In this document: positions 23,180 to 34,770 of the stretch, piece by piece
Layout: every line of letters starts with the position of its first letter
How positions within the stretch are numbered: position 1 is the stretch's first letter
DNA from: Erigeron canadensis
Lineage: Eukaryota > Streptophyta > Magnoliopsida > Asterales > Asteraceae
Length of the DNA: 64,000 bases
Assembly: GCF_010389155.1 (NCBI RefSeq)
Contig: NC_057765.1
Location: 20,974,270 to 21,038,269 of the forward strand
Direction of reading: 5' to 3'
Translations under genes and position numbers: made by a program
Notes under the pieces: generated by a model
Database searches by the model: none
Told to the model about the DNA's origin: nothing
Seen by the model: only the letters and a program-made list of their open reading frames with translations

Positions 23180-24306
23180 TGTAGATGCAGATCCGTGTGA
23201 CAATCGCAACACAGATTTGATTATCGTTTATGTTTTAGGAACTGTGTTATGTAATCATTGAAATAAGAACCTTTGTTGGTATTTAATGATTATGTTTGAA
23301 CTTCAATATTATATATGTTTATGTTTTGTTTTGTGTCTGTGTATTTTATATTGTTTTGTAGGTACATGAACATAGAACCAAGGTTTATTAGTGTCGTAGG
23401 ATGCTTAAACGATGGTTGGATGTTATGTATGAGCCAAACGAAGTAAAACAAAGAATCAAAGGGTCGAACCTCATGTCGTAGCATCTCAGCACGAGGCAGA
23501 TCGATTGATTGTTGAAACGGGCTCTATACTTCAATTAAGGCCTAAGCCCATATGAACGAAAACCCTACTAGTATAAATACAAACCTAATCTACGAAATTA
23601 GGCAATCAATTGTTAATTAACAATCAGGAATTTACGAATTAAGGCAAGTTGTTGCTCGTGTGATCTCCAACACGAACTACAAGCTCGTGCACATCCTTAG
23701 GTTGATTAATTGCTCATTAATAAGAATTTTTTGAACTATGATTCATACTTAATATAAAAACCTCGTAGCCGGGCTCCAAAAAAATTTCCAAGAAATATAA
23801 ATAGAAATTTTTTCTTCTTTCAAATGCCTATTTATTTATGCTTATTTTGACGCAAAGACAAATCTTTCTTCGTATTTTTGGTGATTATCTATTCGTGGAA
23901 TAAGTGATGATCCGATGGTTCTTACTCAGGGAATCCTTGGGCTTAACTTAGTATTTTTATTAAATCATCGTGGTTCTAGTATGAATCTGGGGTTTTAATC
24001 GATTCATGGGGTCTTAACAAGATAATTCCTATCAATTCAATCAATATCAATATACTAATAATAAAACAAGTAAAATAAAAATATTTTTATATTATATACA
24101 AAAAAAAAACAAATAAAAGAAAAAGAAATAGGGAAGAGAGGATTCAAGAGGCCCATAAGGATCAAGATAAAGATGATTGAGCCCACTTGATATTTTGGTA
24201 TTATCGCCATAAAGAAGAACTTTATCTAGTTATCTCAAGAGGATTCCGCACTCTTGACATAACGAATCGCGTCTTATTACGATTCATGCAACCATAGGAC
24301 CTTACA
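23180..24306 (+). repeat. Family A 3' LTR (A3), split by an insert
   Basis: Starts TGTAGATGCAG after GGGGGAG and ends ACCTTACA. TATAAATA is at 23572-23579. LTR sequence runs to 23721 and resumes at 24224; about 18 bases of the LTR are missing at the insertion point, and no target duplication is seen. The palindrome at 16675 is eroded here (near 23470-23495). Confidence 0.85.
23722..24223. other. Foreign AT-rich filler, possibly organelle DNA, in the A3 LTR
   Basis: About 502 bp that match none of the elements in the window. It has no TIRs, no target duplication and a small deletion of the host LTR, the signature of end-joining capture. Its style (AT-rich intergenic blocks, a long A run, isolated GC-rich words such as CCTCGTAGCCGGGCTCC) looks like a plastid spacer, and A4 carries a definite organelle tRNA piece. 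I could not identify a plastid gene, so the origin is a guess. Confidence 0.4.
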
Positions 24307-24308
24307 CA

Positions 24309-25520
24309 AAGCCCACATCTGGCTAGATGCCAGAGAAACGTTAAGTGGTGACTTTTCCTTAGGAAGAAAGCGAAAGGAATACGGAGGGAATGGAAGATTT
24401 TCTCGATACGGACGAAAAGACAATCAATGGGGTGGCAGAGAGAAAGATAGCGGGATCGACATCTTATCTAATCTCACCAACACCCCGAAGCAAATCCTCC
24501 TCATGGAGCGAATCGCTTCAACCTTCCCAACCCCAACAAAGCTTATTACAAAAAAGAAAAATATGGAGAAATACTGTGAATATTACAGAGATCACGGACA
24601 TGATACAAACAGTTGTAGGAACCTAAAACGGACATGATACAAACAGTTGTAGGAACCTAAAACGGACATGATACAAACAGTTGTAGGAACCTAAAACAGT
24701 TGTAGAGTCCGGAAAGCTGGATCAACTTGTCAAAGGAATTCATCAAGCAACCAGAGTTTAGAGCGAACCGAACAAGTCCAAAAAAACACCACCGGCACAA
24801 ATCCTCACTATAACGTCCGAGGTATACAGGGACCATCCGCAGGAGCAGCTTTACCAGTTTCCGCCACTGAGGGATATCATCCCTTTTAGTGAACCAATCG
24901 TGATTAAAGCTAACATCGGTGGACTAACAATGAGGAATGTCCAGATAGACGGTGGCAGTGAATGTGATATCCTCTACGAAAAATACTTCTCTGAATTACC
25001 AAGAAGTGTCAAAGAAAAGCTGTGCAAGGTGGACAAGCCACTAATAGGATTCGCGGGAGAGCGAACATGGCCCATCGAAGAGCTCCGCACAGAAGTCACA
25101 ATCGGAGAATACCCGAACTGGAAAACGGAAAAAATCACGTTCCTAGTAGTCACAGCAAACTCTAGGAATAACGTGATACTTGGAAGAGAAGCGATGCGGC
25201 AGTTCAGGATTGTAGCATCAACTATCCATTCACAAAAAAAATTCCAGAGTGAGGTAGGGGTAACGACATTATTATCAAACTTACCAGATGAACAAAAGGT
25301 TCAAGGGAACAGATGGAGCCCTTCAGATAACGAAGGCAGAGAACCTCCCACTCACTCAAAGGAAAGAGGATCCCCAAGAGCGCCATCGTTTGAACAGAGG
25401 ATACACAAACAAAACAAAGGAGCCAAGAAGGTCAACAAATTCAGAGGCTCAGGGAGAAAGACGGAGGCCCGTAGAGATCTCTGTCAGAAGGTAAACTCCC
25501 TAAAAAGACAAAAGGGATAA
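24309..25520 (+). pseudogene. D1 gag C-terminus and aspartic protease
   Basis: An open stretch at 24309-24632 encodes a typical gypsy gag end (NLTNTPKQILLMERI, then CEYYRDHGHDTNSCRNLK, a zinc-finger-like C/H cluster). A 34-bp triplication then destroys the frame. From about 24865 the protease frame reads PLRDIIPFSEPIVIKANI, VQIDGGSECDILYE, GFAGERTWPIEEL and NNVILGREAM. The active site is DGG where D2 has DSG and most relatives have DTG/DSG/DNG. The frame runs to 25520 with a basic tail. RT does not follow. Confidence 0.75.
24595..24696 (+). repeat. Three perfect tandem copies of a 34-bp unit
   Basis: Units at 24595-24628, 24629-24662 and 24663-24696 start CGGACATGATAC and are identical. A fragment (ACAGTTGTAG) follows. 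The unit encodes the zinc-knuckle end (HDTNSCRNLK); since 34 is not a multiple of three, the two extra copies break the frame. Confidence 0.95.
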
Positions 25521-26012
25521 GCCCGGATTAGCTACCCGGATAAGTCCCAAAGAAGAAAGCTAGCAGCTAGGAACCTTACTATGTAATGTCCTCCTGCCAA
25601 TTATTTTTTCAATAAAATAAAGCTTTCAATAAAAATTTTAAGATAGATAAAAAAATAAAATGCGCGTAATAAATTGGAAAGACTTCGTGTAAATATTTAA
25701 GGGGACGCTCATTAAGACATTCACTAAGCATAAAAAGCCTCCCGAATACAAAGGGAACGGCCAAAAAACCACTCAAAGACGGATTCATCACGAATGACGA
25801 AGTTAAGGGTAGGATAAAATTATAATTGCAGGTACCAAAAGTATATACAATAGCCTCCCCCAACACAAAAGGAGGCCATACATAGTTATCATTCAAATTA
25901 TCCAAAGGCACACATGCCATCAAAAGAGAAATTGTTCAAAGAACCAGATAACAATTCTTCAAAATGTCCACCAATGATCATCAGACATCAACCAATAAAA
26001 TACCTGCAGGAA
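25521..26012. other. D1 spacer where pol should be
   Basis: Short AT-rich noncoding stretch between protease and antisense ORF, with GAGGCCATAC/CCTCCCC-like GC patches. Nothing recognisable as RT, RNase H or integrase; pol is deleted. Confidence 0.6.
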
Positions 26013-27734
26013 TTAAGGAGGAACCTGCAATACATCAGACGGAGAGGCTTCGGGATCAGAGGCAAGCTTGCGAAGATATTCAGAGTCAATATTGGCGAGG
26101 TCATCAAGTGCGGAATCAAGGCGAGCAGTTGTGTCTTCTGGGATAATGCGGCCCTCTAGATTGATCGTTCCGTCCGCAGCTAGAGCACGCATTAATCCCA
26201 CTTTTGCATCAACTCTGTTCAAATTACAGACCTTCGACAGCAGCTCGCCAACCTTAGGGCCATTGATGAAAGACTTGCATACGCGAGGAATAACTTCAAC
26301 AATCAGCCTCCCATATTTCCCCGATTTCTCTGCAAGTGCATCTTGTGCCTCCTTCACCAGGCCATCCTTTTCCCGCACCTGATCGCCCAAAGACTCCACC
26401 TCCCTCTCCTTCTCCTCAATGATCCTTTGTGCATCAGTTCTTGCAGCACTCAGCTCAGATTATAGTCCCCCACAGTCCAACTCCAGTTCAGTAACCTTCG
26501 CCTCCAAAGCAAGCTTTTCCGTCATCAACTTTTCATATCGCTCATTCGAAGGTCCAACTTCTTCAGCATTCTCCCGCAACCTTGAATCCACAACACTGCC
26601 GATAATAGCGTTGTAAAAGATAGAGCGATTGAAGAGAACAGACAGCTCAGGGACATCCATGTCCATCAAACCATTCACCCATCCAGAAGGAGCAATGCTT
26701 TGTAAATGGCGGTGACAGGAAGAAGCATCCAGAACTTCCTCACGAGGGTTGAACACTGCACAAATAAATTATAAAGGGTTTATCAAGAACAATCAAATGG
26801 AAGAGAACAGACAATAAAGACTTACATAAGGATTGCAGAGGAACCCTATTGACCTTCGTCTTCAATTTCTTTGGTCAATGACTAGTTGAACTCTTCGAAA
26901 CATTCTTCCTCCTCCTCAAACGACTACCAACAGTGTTCTCTTGAGCTCGCACCTCTTCAGCTACATCCTCACCATCACCATCTGAAACATCAACAACATC
27001 CTCCATTGGCTCACGGACTACAGGGGTAGAAAGCTCAGGCAACCCACTCGAGGTGGACCCATCCTGAGCTATAGTAGGAGGAACAGGTGCAGAATTAAGA
27101 GGAGCAATAGGTTCAATAGGTGGAGGAGCCAAAGCTACCAGTCTAAAGACAACGCAGGCTACCTGTCAATGAGCTGCTTAAAAGACATCTGTGCGACAAA
27201 AGTAACCTGGATCAGTGTTTATCCTATCCTGAAACATAAAGAAAAGAGGAAATGCATAAGATTAGACCTACCCTGACCATCAACTCAGGATTTAAACAAC
27301 ACAGCCTCCAGATATACACACAATCTCAAACTATAAGAACACAAGACATCTACATCTGCTTGCCTGACACCAAAAACACTTGGAACACCTATCGACTTAT
27401 ACTTAAACCTATTCCTATCTAGAACACCGTCATGATCAAGGGGAATCACTGATTGAGCAACAAAAATAAACAAACTCTTCAAGTCGCTAACCTCAACTCC
27501 ACCGGCAACAAAAACCTCATAATCACCATTTTTTGAAACAATAACCCAATCCCCAGATTCCTTCAATTTATAAAAGAAGTTGAAAAGAGCAACAAATGGT
27601 TCTGTACAATTCGCACAACATAGGACATGGAAAGCAATAATCTTTGCAAAAGCCTTCACATACATACCAACGACAAGGAAAAAATCCGAAAGAGGGATCC
27701 TAAGGTTACCCTGCGAAAAAGCCTTCACATACAT
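26013..27734 (-). pseudogene. D1 antisense ORF, putative gypsy-type transposon protein
   Basis: On the minus strand: an N-terminal domain (27734-27285; FGGMYVKAF, RIPLSDFFLVV, AFHVLCCANCTEPFVALFNF, SGDWVIVSKN) with the pattern of the plant family called putative gypsy type transposon/transposase (Pfam PF04195, recalled and not searched). Then a Pro/acidic linker (27132 on) with an RLRRRK basic patch, a predicted 70-nt intron (GTAAGT donor at 26825, TTTGTGCAG acceptor ending 26756), then a long coiled coil (KLALEAKVTELELD...EKEREVESLGDQVREKDG) interrupted by a TAA at 26460, and a C-terminal domain (VIPRVCKSF...LSKVCN) shared with D2. A frame change lies between 27285 and 27132. No membrane segment. 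Confidence 0.65.
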
Positions 27735-28338
27735 ACCACCAAACCCTATTGGGGGATCGCATATGGATTACCCCCTCTCTGGATAACGGACTAAGTTAGG
27801 GTTTTGGGAAAAATACGTATTAACAAAGCTCTGCTAGGCAGAGCGATTCAAGGTACTGGTGATATCCTCTATCCCTCGTTTCGACATTATTGATTATGGA
27901 ATACAAAGAGGAGGAAAGAAGAGGATGATGTACCTGGACAACGTCTAATGGATCACAAAGCACAGAGAGGAAAGGCGAAGAGAAGAGTCAAAAGAGAATA
28001 CACAAATAAAAACCCTTCCTTTGTGGTAATAAATTGATATTTATATGGGTCATAATAATGGGTAACTACCCGGTGATAAATAACCCCGAGAGATGTGCCA
28101 ACAAGCTACCACTAAAGGATAAAAAGTCATTATGGCTTAGCTAATACGATTCATGGATCACTAAGCAGCGGAGCAGCAAAGAACGTTCCTTTTGACTTCA
28201 AAAGTACGAATAAACTATGTGTGAGGGTTTTATATGTTGTTCATGGATCACTAAGCAGGTGATATCCTTTTGTTTCTTTGATTTCTTAAGTCTAATGCTA
28301 TATTTTACAGATAAAACCTCCCATCAGACTGGGGGACT
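27735..28338. other. D1 region between antisense ORF and 3' LTR
   Basis: Noncoding. It contains a 22-bp direct repeat of AAAAGCCTTCACATACATACC (the second copy just at the ORF edge), a 17-bp direct repeat CATGGATCACTAAGCAG (28152 and 28243), the left arm of a 36-bp inverted repeat, and ends with the polypurine-like GACTGGGGGACT before the LTR. Confidence 0.65.
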
Positions 28339-28784
28339 TGATGATATACCTATACGGAGCTCTAGTTCCGTACTCGAAACAGAAGCAGAATACGAAGTCA
28401 CCTTCGTACATGTAAAGTTATTCATACTTATAACGTTGCTCGACCTCTGCATAAAATGATTACCCCGAAGCTCAAAAGGTAACAATTAACCAGCTCCGAG
28501 GAGATATATAATAAAGATCGGATATAAATCTTCTCCAAAGTTAATCTATTAAACGTGTATCGAAGCTCCGATACACTCGGACATAACTTGGTAACAAGAT
28601 TACGACAAATCTCCCCAAGAATGAAACGAGATATTCACAAAGGAGAAAGAGATTTACCCTAATTCTCTTACCCTACTCTTCAAGTTATCTACCCTCTATA
28701 TAAATAGAGGAGGAAGCCTCACGGCAGATTCATTCATTCGCATCATACGAACAACATATAAAACCCTCACACATAGTTTATTCG
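28208..28784. repeat. Perfect 36-bp inverted repeat, one arm in the D1 LTR
   Basis: 28208-28243 (starts CGAATAAACTATG) is the exact reverse complement of 28749-28784. The right arm sits about 50 bp after the LTR TATA box, so near the transcript start; the left arm lies outside the LTR. Spacer 505 bp. Confidence 0.92.
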
Positions 28785-28914
28785 ACCTCCGAATAAACCC
28801 TAAATAAAACCCCTAAACCCTAAGTCGATCGAATCGACTTAGACATACAATATCCGGCGTAAAGCGGTCCCTCCGACCCTCTGAGCGTAGGGGAATCGCC
28901 GATAAACACCAACA
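28339..28914 (+). repeat. D1 3' LTR
   Basis: Starts TGATGATATACC right after GACTGGGGGACT (polypurine tract) and probably ends CACCAACA, about 576 bp. CTATATAAATAG at about 28695 is a good TATA box. The D2 LTR begins TGATGATGTACC on its own strand, supporting the boundary. The right end is set by TG/CA and context only, because the partner LTR is absent. Confidence 0.7.
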
Positions 28915-28957
28915 ACCCAATTCATACCTCCGGTTGAGCCATAGTGCAATTATTTGA

Positions 28958-30312
28958 TCAAACATTACTCATTTGACCTTTCTTAGTATTATTAGGTGAC
29001 AACCAACCATACTGATCTTTATATTTAGTAACCCCTGAGGTTGTGTCTCTAACTACCTTTAAAGTGGACTTGGAGGTCGTCTGAGATTGCCTAGGAATAC
29101 TAGAGTTTGTATGAGGCTTCGATTGTGTGTTACCTAATAACTTATTCTGCACCGTTTTTGAAAGCTTGTGGAGTTTTACTTCTTTTCGTCACTTAACTTC
29201 AGTTTTAACTTTAGTGTGTTTTGGGTCACCAGAAGTCTTGAATGCATGGGAAGCTTTTGTGGGCTTTGGTCTTGTCATCTTATCTTGTTGAGTATGTAAT
29301 GAAGAGTATGATTTTGGAATCTTTGTCTCAGAATATTCAAGTTTGTTTTCCTTTTTCTCAAAGAGTTTTTCAATGTCAGGATTAAATTTATGATTTCATT
29401 CATAAAATCATTGAACAACTGAGATTTTGTTTCCAATTTCACACTCGATTCAGTCACATTTGTTTGACATGAAATTTGCTTAAATGAATTTGATGCTTTT
29501 TCTTTGTCCAAAAATGATTGAAGTTGCAATTTTGTCAATGCTAGTTCCACTTTGACTTTATCAAGTTACTCAACCACTTTTATTCGTTGATCATTTACCT
29601 TTTCAAACTTTTTTATTGCATCATCAAATTCATTCAAGTAAGTTTGAGTTTCTTCTGAAAGCTTAGTAATGGATGTATCAAAATAAATATCATTTGGATT
29701 AACAGAAAAATCATCATATTCATCTTGACTACATTCAGTTTGGACAGAAACATGCACAACTTCAAGATCAGTTTGTACAGATGCATTCAAAATTTCACAA
29801 ATTGAACAAGTAGACTGATTTGAAGTTTTAATGTTTTCAGAATTGGTTTGCTCAGTTTCATTCACAATTCCACATATAGAGCACCCCGGTTGATCACAAA
29901 CTGGGGAATTTGTCTTTGATGGGTTTCTTTTGTTATCACAATGATTTTGGGTCTTCAAATTTTATATGAGTGCATGTTTTTCATCAAGAGATTTTTTCAA
30001 ATCATCAATTTCTTTTTCCAAAACACTTTGAGGTATATAAGGTCTGACATTTTCAGGTTTTGGAAATGCAATAGATTTATCCAAAAGTTTTTCCTTAAAA
30101 CACTCAAGTATTTCAGGAACCTCAATCTCATGATTATCTTTATTGCTTTGACACACACGACGAGTTAAGAAATGAAATGACTCATCAATTAATTCATAAT
30201 TGAAGTATACATTTGCACCCTTCTTTAGAAAATCATCTGCCTCAACATCACCATGACTTGGTCTCACAAATTGATCAGTCATCCCACTTTTCATATGAGA
30301 TTCTTTATACAA
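28958..30312 (-). pseudogene. gag: Family C-like gag C-terminal fragment
   Basis: A chain of minus-strand frames (30312-29962, 29958-29566, 29550-29275, 29152-28958) separated by stops or shifts. The composition is Asn/Lys/Glu-rich with heptad-like stretches (PQSVLEKEIDDLKKSLDEKH) and a repeated CSICxI motif (GCSICGI, TCSICEI). The end (VTKYKDQYGWLSPNNTKKGQ) resembles Sirevirus gag termini next to the gag/pol boundary. Protease is not reached because D1 is inserted. The frame starts directly at the LTR edge 30317/30318 with no PBS, so this is host sequence for the C insertion, not its leader. Confidence 0.55.
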
Positions 30313-30317
30313 GGAAG

Positions 30318-30584
30318 TGTAATGTATGTAATTGAGCTTAACTATGTGTTTTAGTGTGTGTTAATGGAGGTCGTGTGTGTGTAAATGCCGAGAGAGAAAG
30401 TAAGTGTGTGTGGAAAGATTGGATAGCATGAAATGTGTTAAAGTTACAATTCAAAGCTATGGAGGGGGCTTTATATACTCCTATACAATTTACACTAGTC
30501 CCCCTTCCATACTTATAAGGAATACAATCAAATACAAAGTATTATAAACATACAAATCAACTACTAGAAATTATATTTCTAACA
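30318..30584 (-). repeat. Family C 3' LTR
   Basis: 267 bp; the minus strand begins TGTTAGAAATATAATTTC and ends TACATTACA. It is preceded (minus strand) by the purine-rich AAGGGGAGAT (30585-30594). A TATATAAA-like box is on the minus strand near 30470-30478. It contains AATGCCGAGAG, one arm of the family's stem-loop motif. Very short for an element of this gene content. Confidence 0.85.
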
Positions 30585-30770
30585 ATCTCCCCTTAGTAGT
30601 GATTTGTCAAAAATGTATCAAGGAATCAACAGTCTTTAAGCTTGAGTCCTTGGTCTGTTTTATGTGGATGCTAGAACCAGTTGTCACCTTCAGGTTTATC
30701 TTCAGGGACCAACATGTTTGCTTCATAGTCTCTAGGAGGAATGTTGTGTGGTCCCTAAACATTACTAGGT

Positions 30771-33700
30771 TCATACTTGATGTAGCATCCTCCTGATCCA
30801 GCATCTTCCTCTTCTTCTCTCAACGTACTTAGATTTCTTAACATTCTTTGCCTCCCTTATCATTCTCATACTCTCTCTTAAACCCAGCCTCTTATCAATC
30901 TTGCTGATTACCTTATCAAGTAAAGCTTTCTTTTGATCAGACTCTTCATCTTCGTATAAGCATAACAACACATTCTTACAGAATTCCAGTGTTCCATCAG
31001 AGTAAGAAGCAAGGTCGCACATTTTAAGAAAGATCTTCTTTTTCCTGTTGTTAAGAAATATTACTCCAGGTGTTGGTTTCTCGAGAACATGACCAATATT
31101 CAGCCTTTCTATATCTTCTGTGTAAAGACTTTGATCTGGATAGGGAACATTAATCTTCCTCTTAACCAACTCAAACCCAATATGAAAATCTTTCAATGAT
31201 GCATGTTGAATGACGCTGGACATGTATCTCTTTACTGCATCAAAGGCAATAAGATCTTCACGATATCTTTGAATTGCATTCACATAGTGGTTGTAGAGGA
31301 AAATTATGTCATCAACCGGCAGAAGTTTGAAGTGAGCTTCATTGAATCTACATATTAAACCATTCTCTCTTGACATGAAAACAAGGTATAGAGATGTGAG
31401 TCTTTCTTATCAAGATTACTCTGATCAGCGCCACGATCCTGAACTTCCTCTGATCTTCAAGTATGTTTAGATTGTAGCTATCAGCATGTTTAAGGAGAGA
31501 TCTGTATTCTTCAACTTGTTTTGGATCCTTAAACTTGTACATAGCAGCAAATTCCGGTCTTCCAACTTTGACAACCTTAGTAGCTCCACATAAGATCGGA
31601 AATGCTCTTTCCTCCAAAAATCTTGACTTGATTGCAGCTTGCTTTGGCTTAATACCAAGTGTAACCATTCTAGCTTGATCTCTGAGGAAGTACCCCCTAT
31701 TCACGAAGTTCCACTGTTCTTCGGTTAGTTCTGTAGGGAAGTAGTCAGGAAGTGGTTCTTCTTCAGATATGATAGCTTCTCTAAACACTTGTTTAAATGT
31801 TGACTTTTTGAAATCTTGAGAAATTGCTTCTGGAGTTTTTCTCAACTCATCAAACCCTTCAAAATCATTAAAAGAGTATTGCTTCGAAGTTGACACAGAT
31901 GAAATTGTTGACTCTTCAACTTCATTTCTACCTGAAGAACCAGTTGTAAAATAATCAAGATCATTGAATTCTTCAAACACTGGTTCATCAGTAGATTTTT
32001 GAGTCTTAACAAATTCCGGAACACTCAACACTATGTTTTCTTTAATTGCATCTGTGTCTGCCTCTCCTTCAGCAAATTCGATTAACTTTTCATCAACAAC
32101 ATCTTCATCAACAATCTCTTCTTCCTCTTCTCTTTCAATCTCTCCCATTCCAAAAACATTTTCTAACCTTTTCCTTATTTCCTCCCTGTACTCAGCATTC
32201 TCAACTTCTTCAATATTCAAACCAAGTCCTGTCAACATTTCATCAGATCTAGCTCTACACTCGGTTAATCTATCTATTTCAGCCTAATCATCCTCAACCA
32301 CTTCTTCATTCCCACCTTCATTCCTTTCCCCCATCTCTACATCAATGCTGGTTTCTTCAACTCTTGCCGAAGTATCATCTACATTGGCTTGACCATCTCC
32401 TTGGTTCTCCCCCTCGTGGTGATCATCTGAATCAGGATCATCCCGTCTGGTAGAAACCGAGGTCGGTCGGTAAGACTCAAGAGCAATCAATCGTAGCTCG
32501 AAAGCAGCAAGTTTGGCATCATATTCCGCCTTCTGACTTTGTACTTGGTCTTTCAAAGCTTGGACTTGCACAGAATGCTCTAATTCTCTATCCCTTAACT
32601 CCAGGGCATTCAACACTCCCCTATCAATCATATTAATGCTATTACCTTCAGCCCTCAAGATATGTAATAAATGATTGCATGTGTTGTCTTTTTCTTGTTG
32701 GTTAAAGGTTGATGAAGTTTGTTGGGGTGTTTGTGTTGTTTGATGTGGTGTTGGTGTTTGTAAAGATGGTGGAACCAATCCGGAGGTTTGTTGGCACACT
32801 TGTGGTGTGACCTAAACCAGCTGAAGCTGTTTCAGGATTTCCTACAGATCCTTGGGGTAAACCCTCACCAGCAGTTTCGGATTCAATGGCTTCACAACTA
32901 GAATCAAGTTATGTCCTAGACTGTGATAAATCACTATCCGGGACTTGTTGTTGGGTAACACCACTCACAACACCGGGGTCACTAAGAATGCCCGTTAATA
33001 CAGTCTCAGGTTGATCCTGAGAAACACCAGTGTCACCTTGGCGATCATACTGTCTCTCAGTATCGTTTTGAGAACTGTTGCCTGCGGCTAAAGCTAGCAA
33101 GATGTTAGCTAAGGCATGACTTCCAAGCTGTCCTAGAGGGTCACACAAAGTGGGTCCCTCTCCGCTTGTTCCAGCATCAGTACTAAACTGAGCTTGCAGG
33201 TCCTTGTCCGTAGGAGATCTAGACTCAAGTGCACGAACTGAAGGCGAGAGGTGGGGCTGGTGCTCTCTGATTTCAGCACTCTCATCCTCCAAATGAGGAG
33301 AGTGTGGTGAGTGTGGTTGTTCCCCGTGCATCTGTGAGACCAACTCCTGTTGGGAGGAGTCAGAGTGGGGAGCTCTCGACTTCTACCCTAGGGTTCCCAT
33401 CCCGGCTAGACTCATTTGTTTCATCTATTGGAGGGCAAACGTTTTCTTTACGCTTTTGTCCTAGCCCAGACCTCTCAACCTCTCCGGTATTTTCAACTCC
33501 TCCCTCATTCCCTCCTTGTTCCTTCAGCACAACTGCATCTCCAGTGCCCTGATCCTCAGAAATAACATTTGATATCACACTTGCAATTGTTTGTGTGATA
33601 TGGTCATCTTCAAAGTCCGTCGAGGTAACAAAAGATTGATCAATAGCAACTGTACCCGACTCTTCTCCCTGCAAACTAGAAGATGAAGCAAAATGTCTCT

Positions 33701-34457
33701 TCTTGTGCTTGTTTTTGGTGATTTTTAACACACCAGATTTGGATTTAATTCTTCGAGCTTGCATCTTTAATCTTCTCCCAAGAATGGGAGCAGGGATGTT
33801 TGATGTTGGTTCAAGAATTGTTGACAATTGCGGTGGAGAAAGAATTGGTTGAGTCAGAGAATAAATAAAAGGAAGTGGTGTAGAAGGTGTTGTTTGAATA
33901 GATGGTGTTGATTGTGATGGTGGTGGTGTTGGGGTAGGAGTCTGTCGGCTTTCAGACCCCGTAACTGTTTCTAACTGTATCTTAGGTGTGATGGGAGATT
34001 CAAATGATACTCTTTTAAGTTTTCTTCTTTGTGGCTCAATAGTCCCCTCTCCTCTATCCCCACTTTTTCTTTTTGTTATCCTAGGACCCTCACTTGGCGA
34101 CCTATGCACAGTTGGGGTAGGAGTCTGTTGGCTTTCAGACCCCGTAACTGTTTCTAACCACTCTCTATATGCCCTAAGATGGGGACTGTTAGCCAGTACA
34201 AGATTGAGTAAAAATGGTGGAATAGGAAAAGGTTTAGCAACATCACTCTCTGTGCCTCTGAGATTTGACTTATACATCGCAATGACACATTTGAAGGAGT
34301 CATCTAATTTGGGAATTACATCTGTAGAATCAAGAACATCTTCAATCAGCAATGTGAAGAATCTGATGTACGGGATGTATTTCTTGTCTCGTTTGTCTTT
34401 AGCTTTGAAAACTTGTGCCATCTTCTCCCAGACAATCTTGGCATAGTCACACTCCAC
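30771..34457 (-). pseudogene. Family C ORF3, post-pol env-position protein
   Basis: Frames 34457-33360, 33343-32909, 32799-32284, 32238-31348 and 31376-30771 form one gene with several shifts and one TAG at 32284. The N-terminal half of the first domain is missing; it starts near CDYAKIVWEKMAQVF...YIPYIRFFTLLI, which aligns with the family B ORF3. A Pro/Ser/Thr-rich region follows with two TVTGSES...TPTP repeats (about 34167-34133 and 33975-33941), a basic patch (RRLKMQARRIKSKSG), a coiled coil (VQVQALKDQVQSQKAEYD), an acidic stretch (EIEREEEEEIVDED) and a C-terminal domain (EAHFKLLPVDDIIFLYNHYV, NNRKKKIFLKMCD) like family A ORF4. Function unknown. Confidence 0.7.
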
Positions 34458-34770
34458 ATTGTGGGTGACACATAGTATAATGACAATGAATGTTTTGTCA
34501 TAGCATCAATCCCTTTCTAAGAGGGTATCAAGGATGAATGTGCAAAGCTTGATTAGCTTGCATCTTCATTGAGGCACCTTCTTCATATATAGACATCTTT
34601 TTATAATTTTTTTTGAGAAAAACCTGAAATAGAACCAAATTGACCAACATTTGACTAGAAAAGCAACTTTATACATCACACAAAGAAATATACACATTAT
34701 AACAAATTAGACACATTATTTTCACAAACACAATGTTTCGTACATATATTAAGTATGAGACAACAACGGT

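Larger units (their letters stand above)
17048..24306 (+). mobile_element. Copy A3: 3' half of a family A element
   Basis: Begins abruptly with GGGTCACATAAG, equivalent to about 10485 in A2, and carries the rest of the spacer, ORF3, ORF4 and an LTR. Leader, gag and pol are absent. The right LTR end (24306) is followed by gypsy gag sequence and not a PBS, so it is the 3' boundary of the whole A1-A3 array, which was apparently inserted in D1. Confidence 0.8.
24307..28914 (+). mobile_element. Element D1: Tat-like Ty3-gypsy remnant
   Basis: Plus-strand gag end and protease, then an antisense ORF, then a 3' LTR. RT, RNase H and integrase are absent between 25520 and 26013. The left side is cut by the A array; the right LTR ends in a C-like gag. 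Same layout principle as D2 but a different sequence family. An antisense gene between the coding part and the 3' LTR is known from some Tat-lineage elements. Confidence 0.75.

Noticed and set aside
24595..24696. CRISPR-like direct repeats
   Set aside because: Contiguous tandem units without spacers in plant DNA; a simple triplication.
25964..26382. Plus-strand frames in D1 (for example 26068-26382)
   Set aside because: They mirror the antisense coiled-coil gene, which has domain-like similarity to D2; the plus frames do not.
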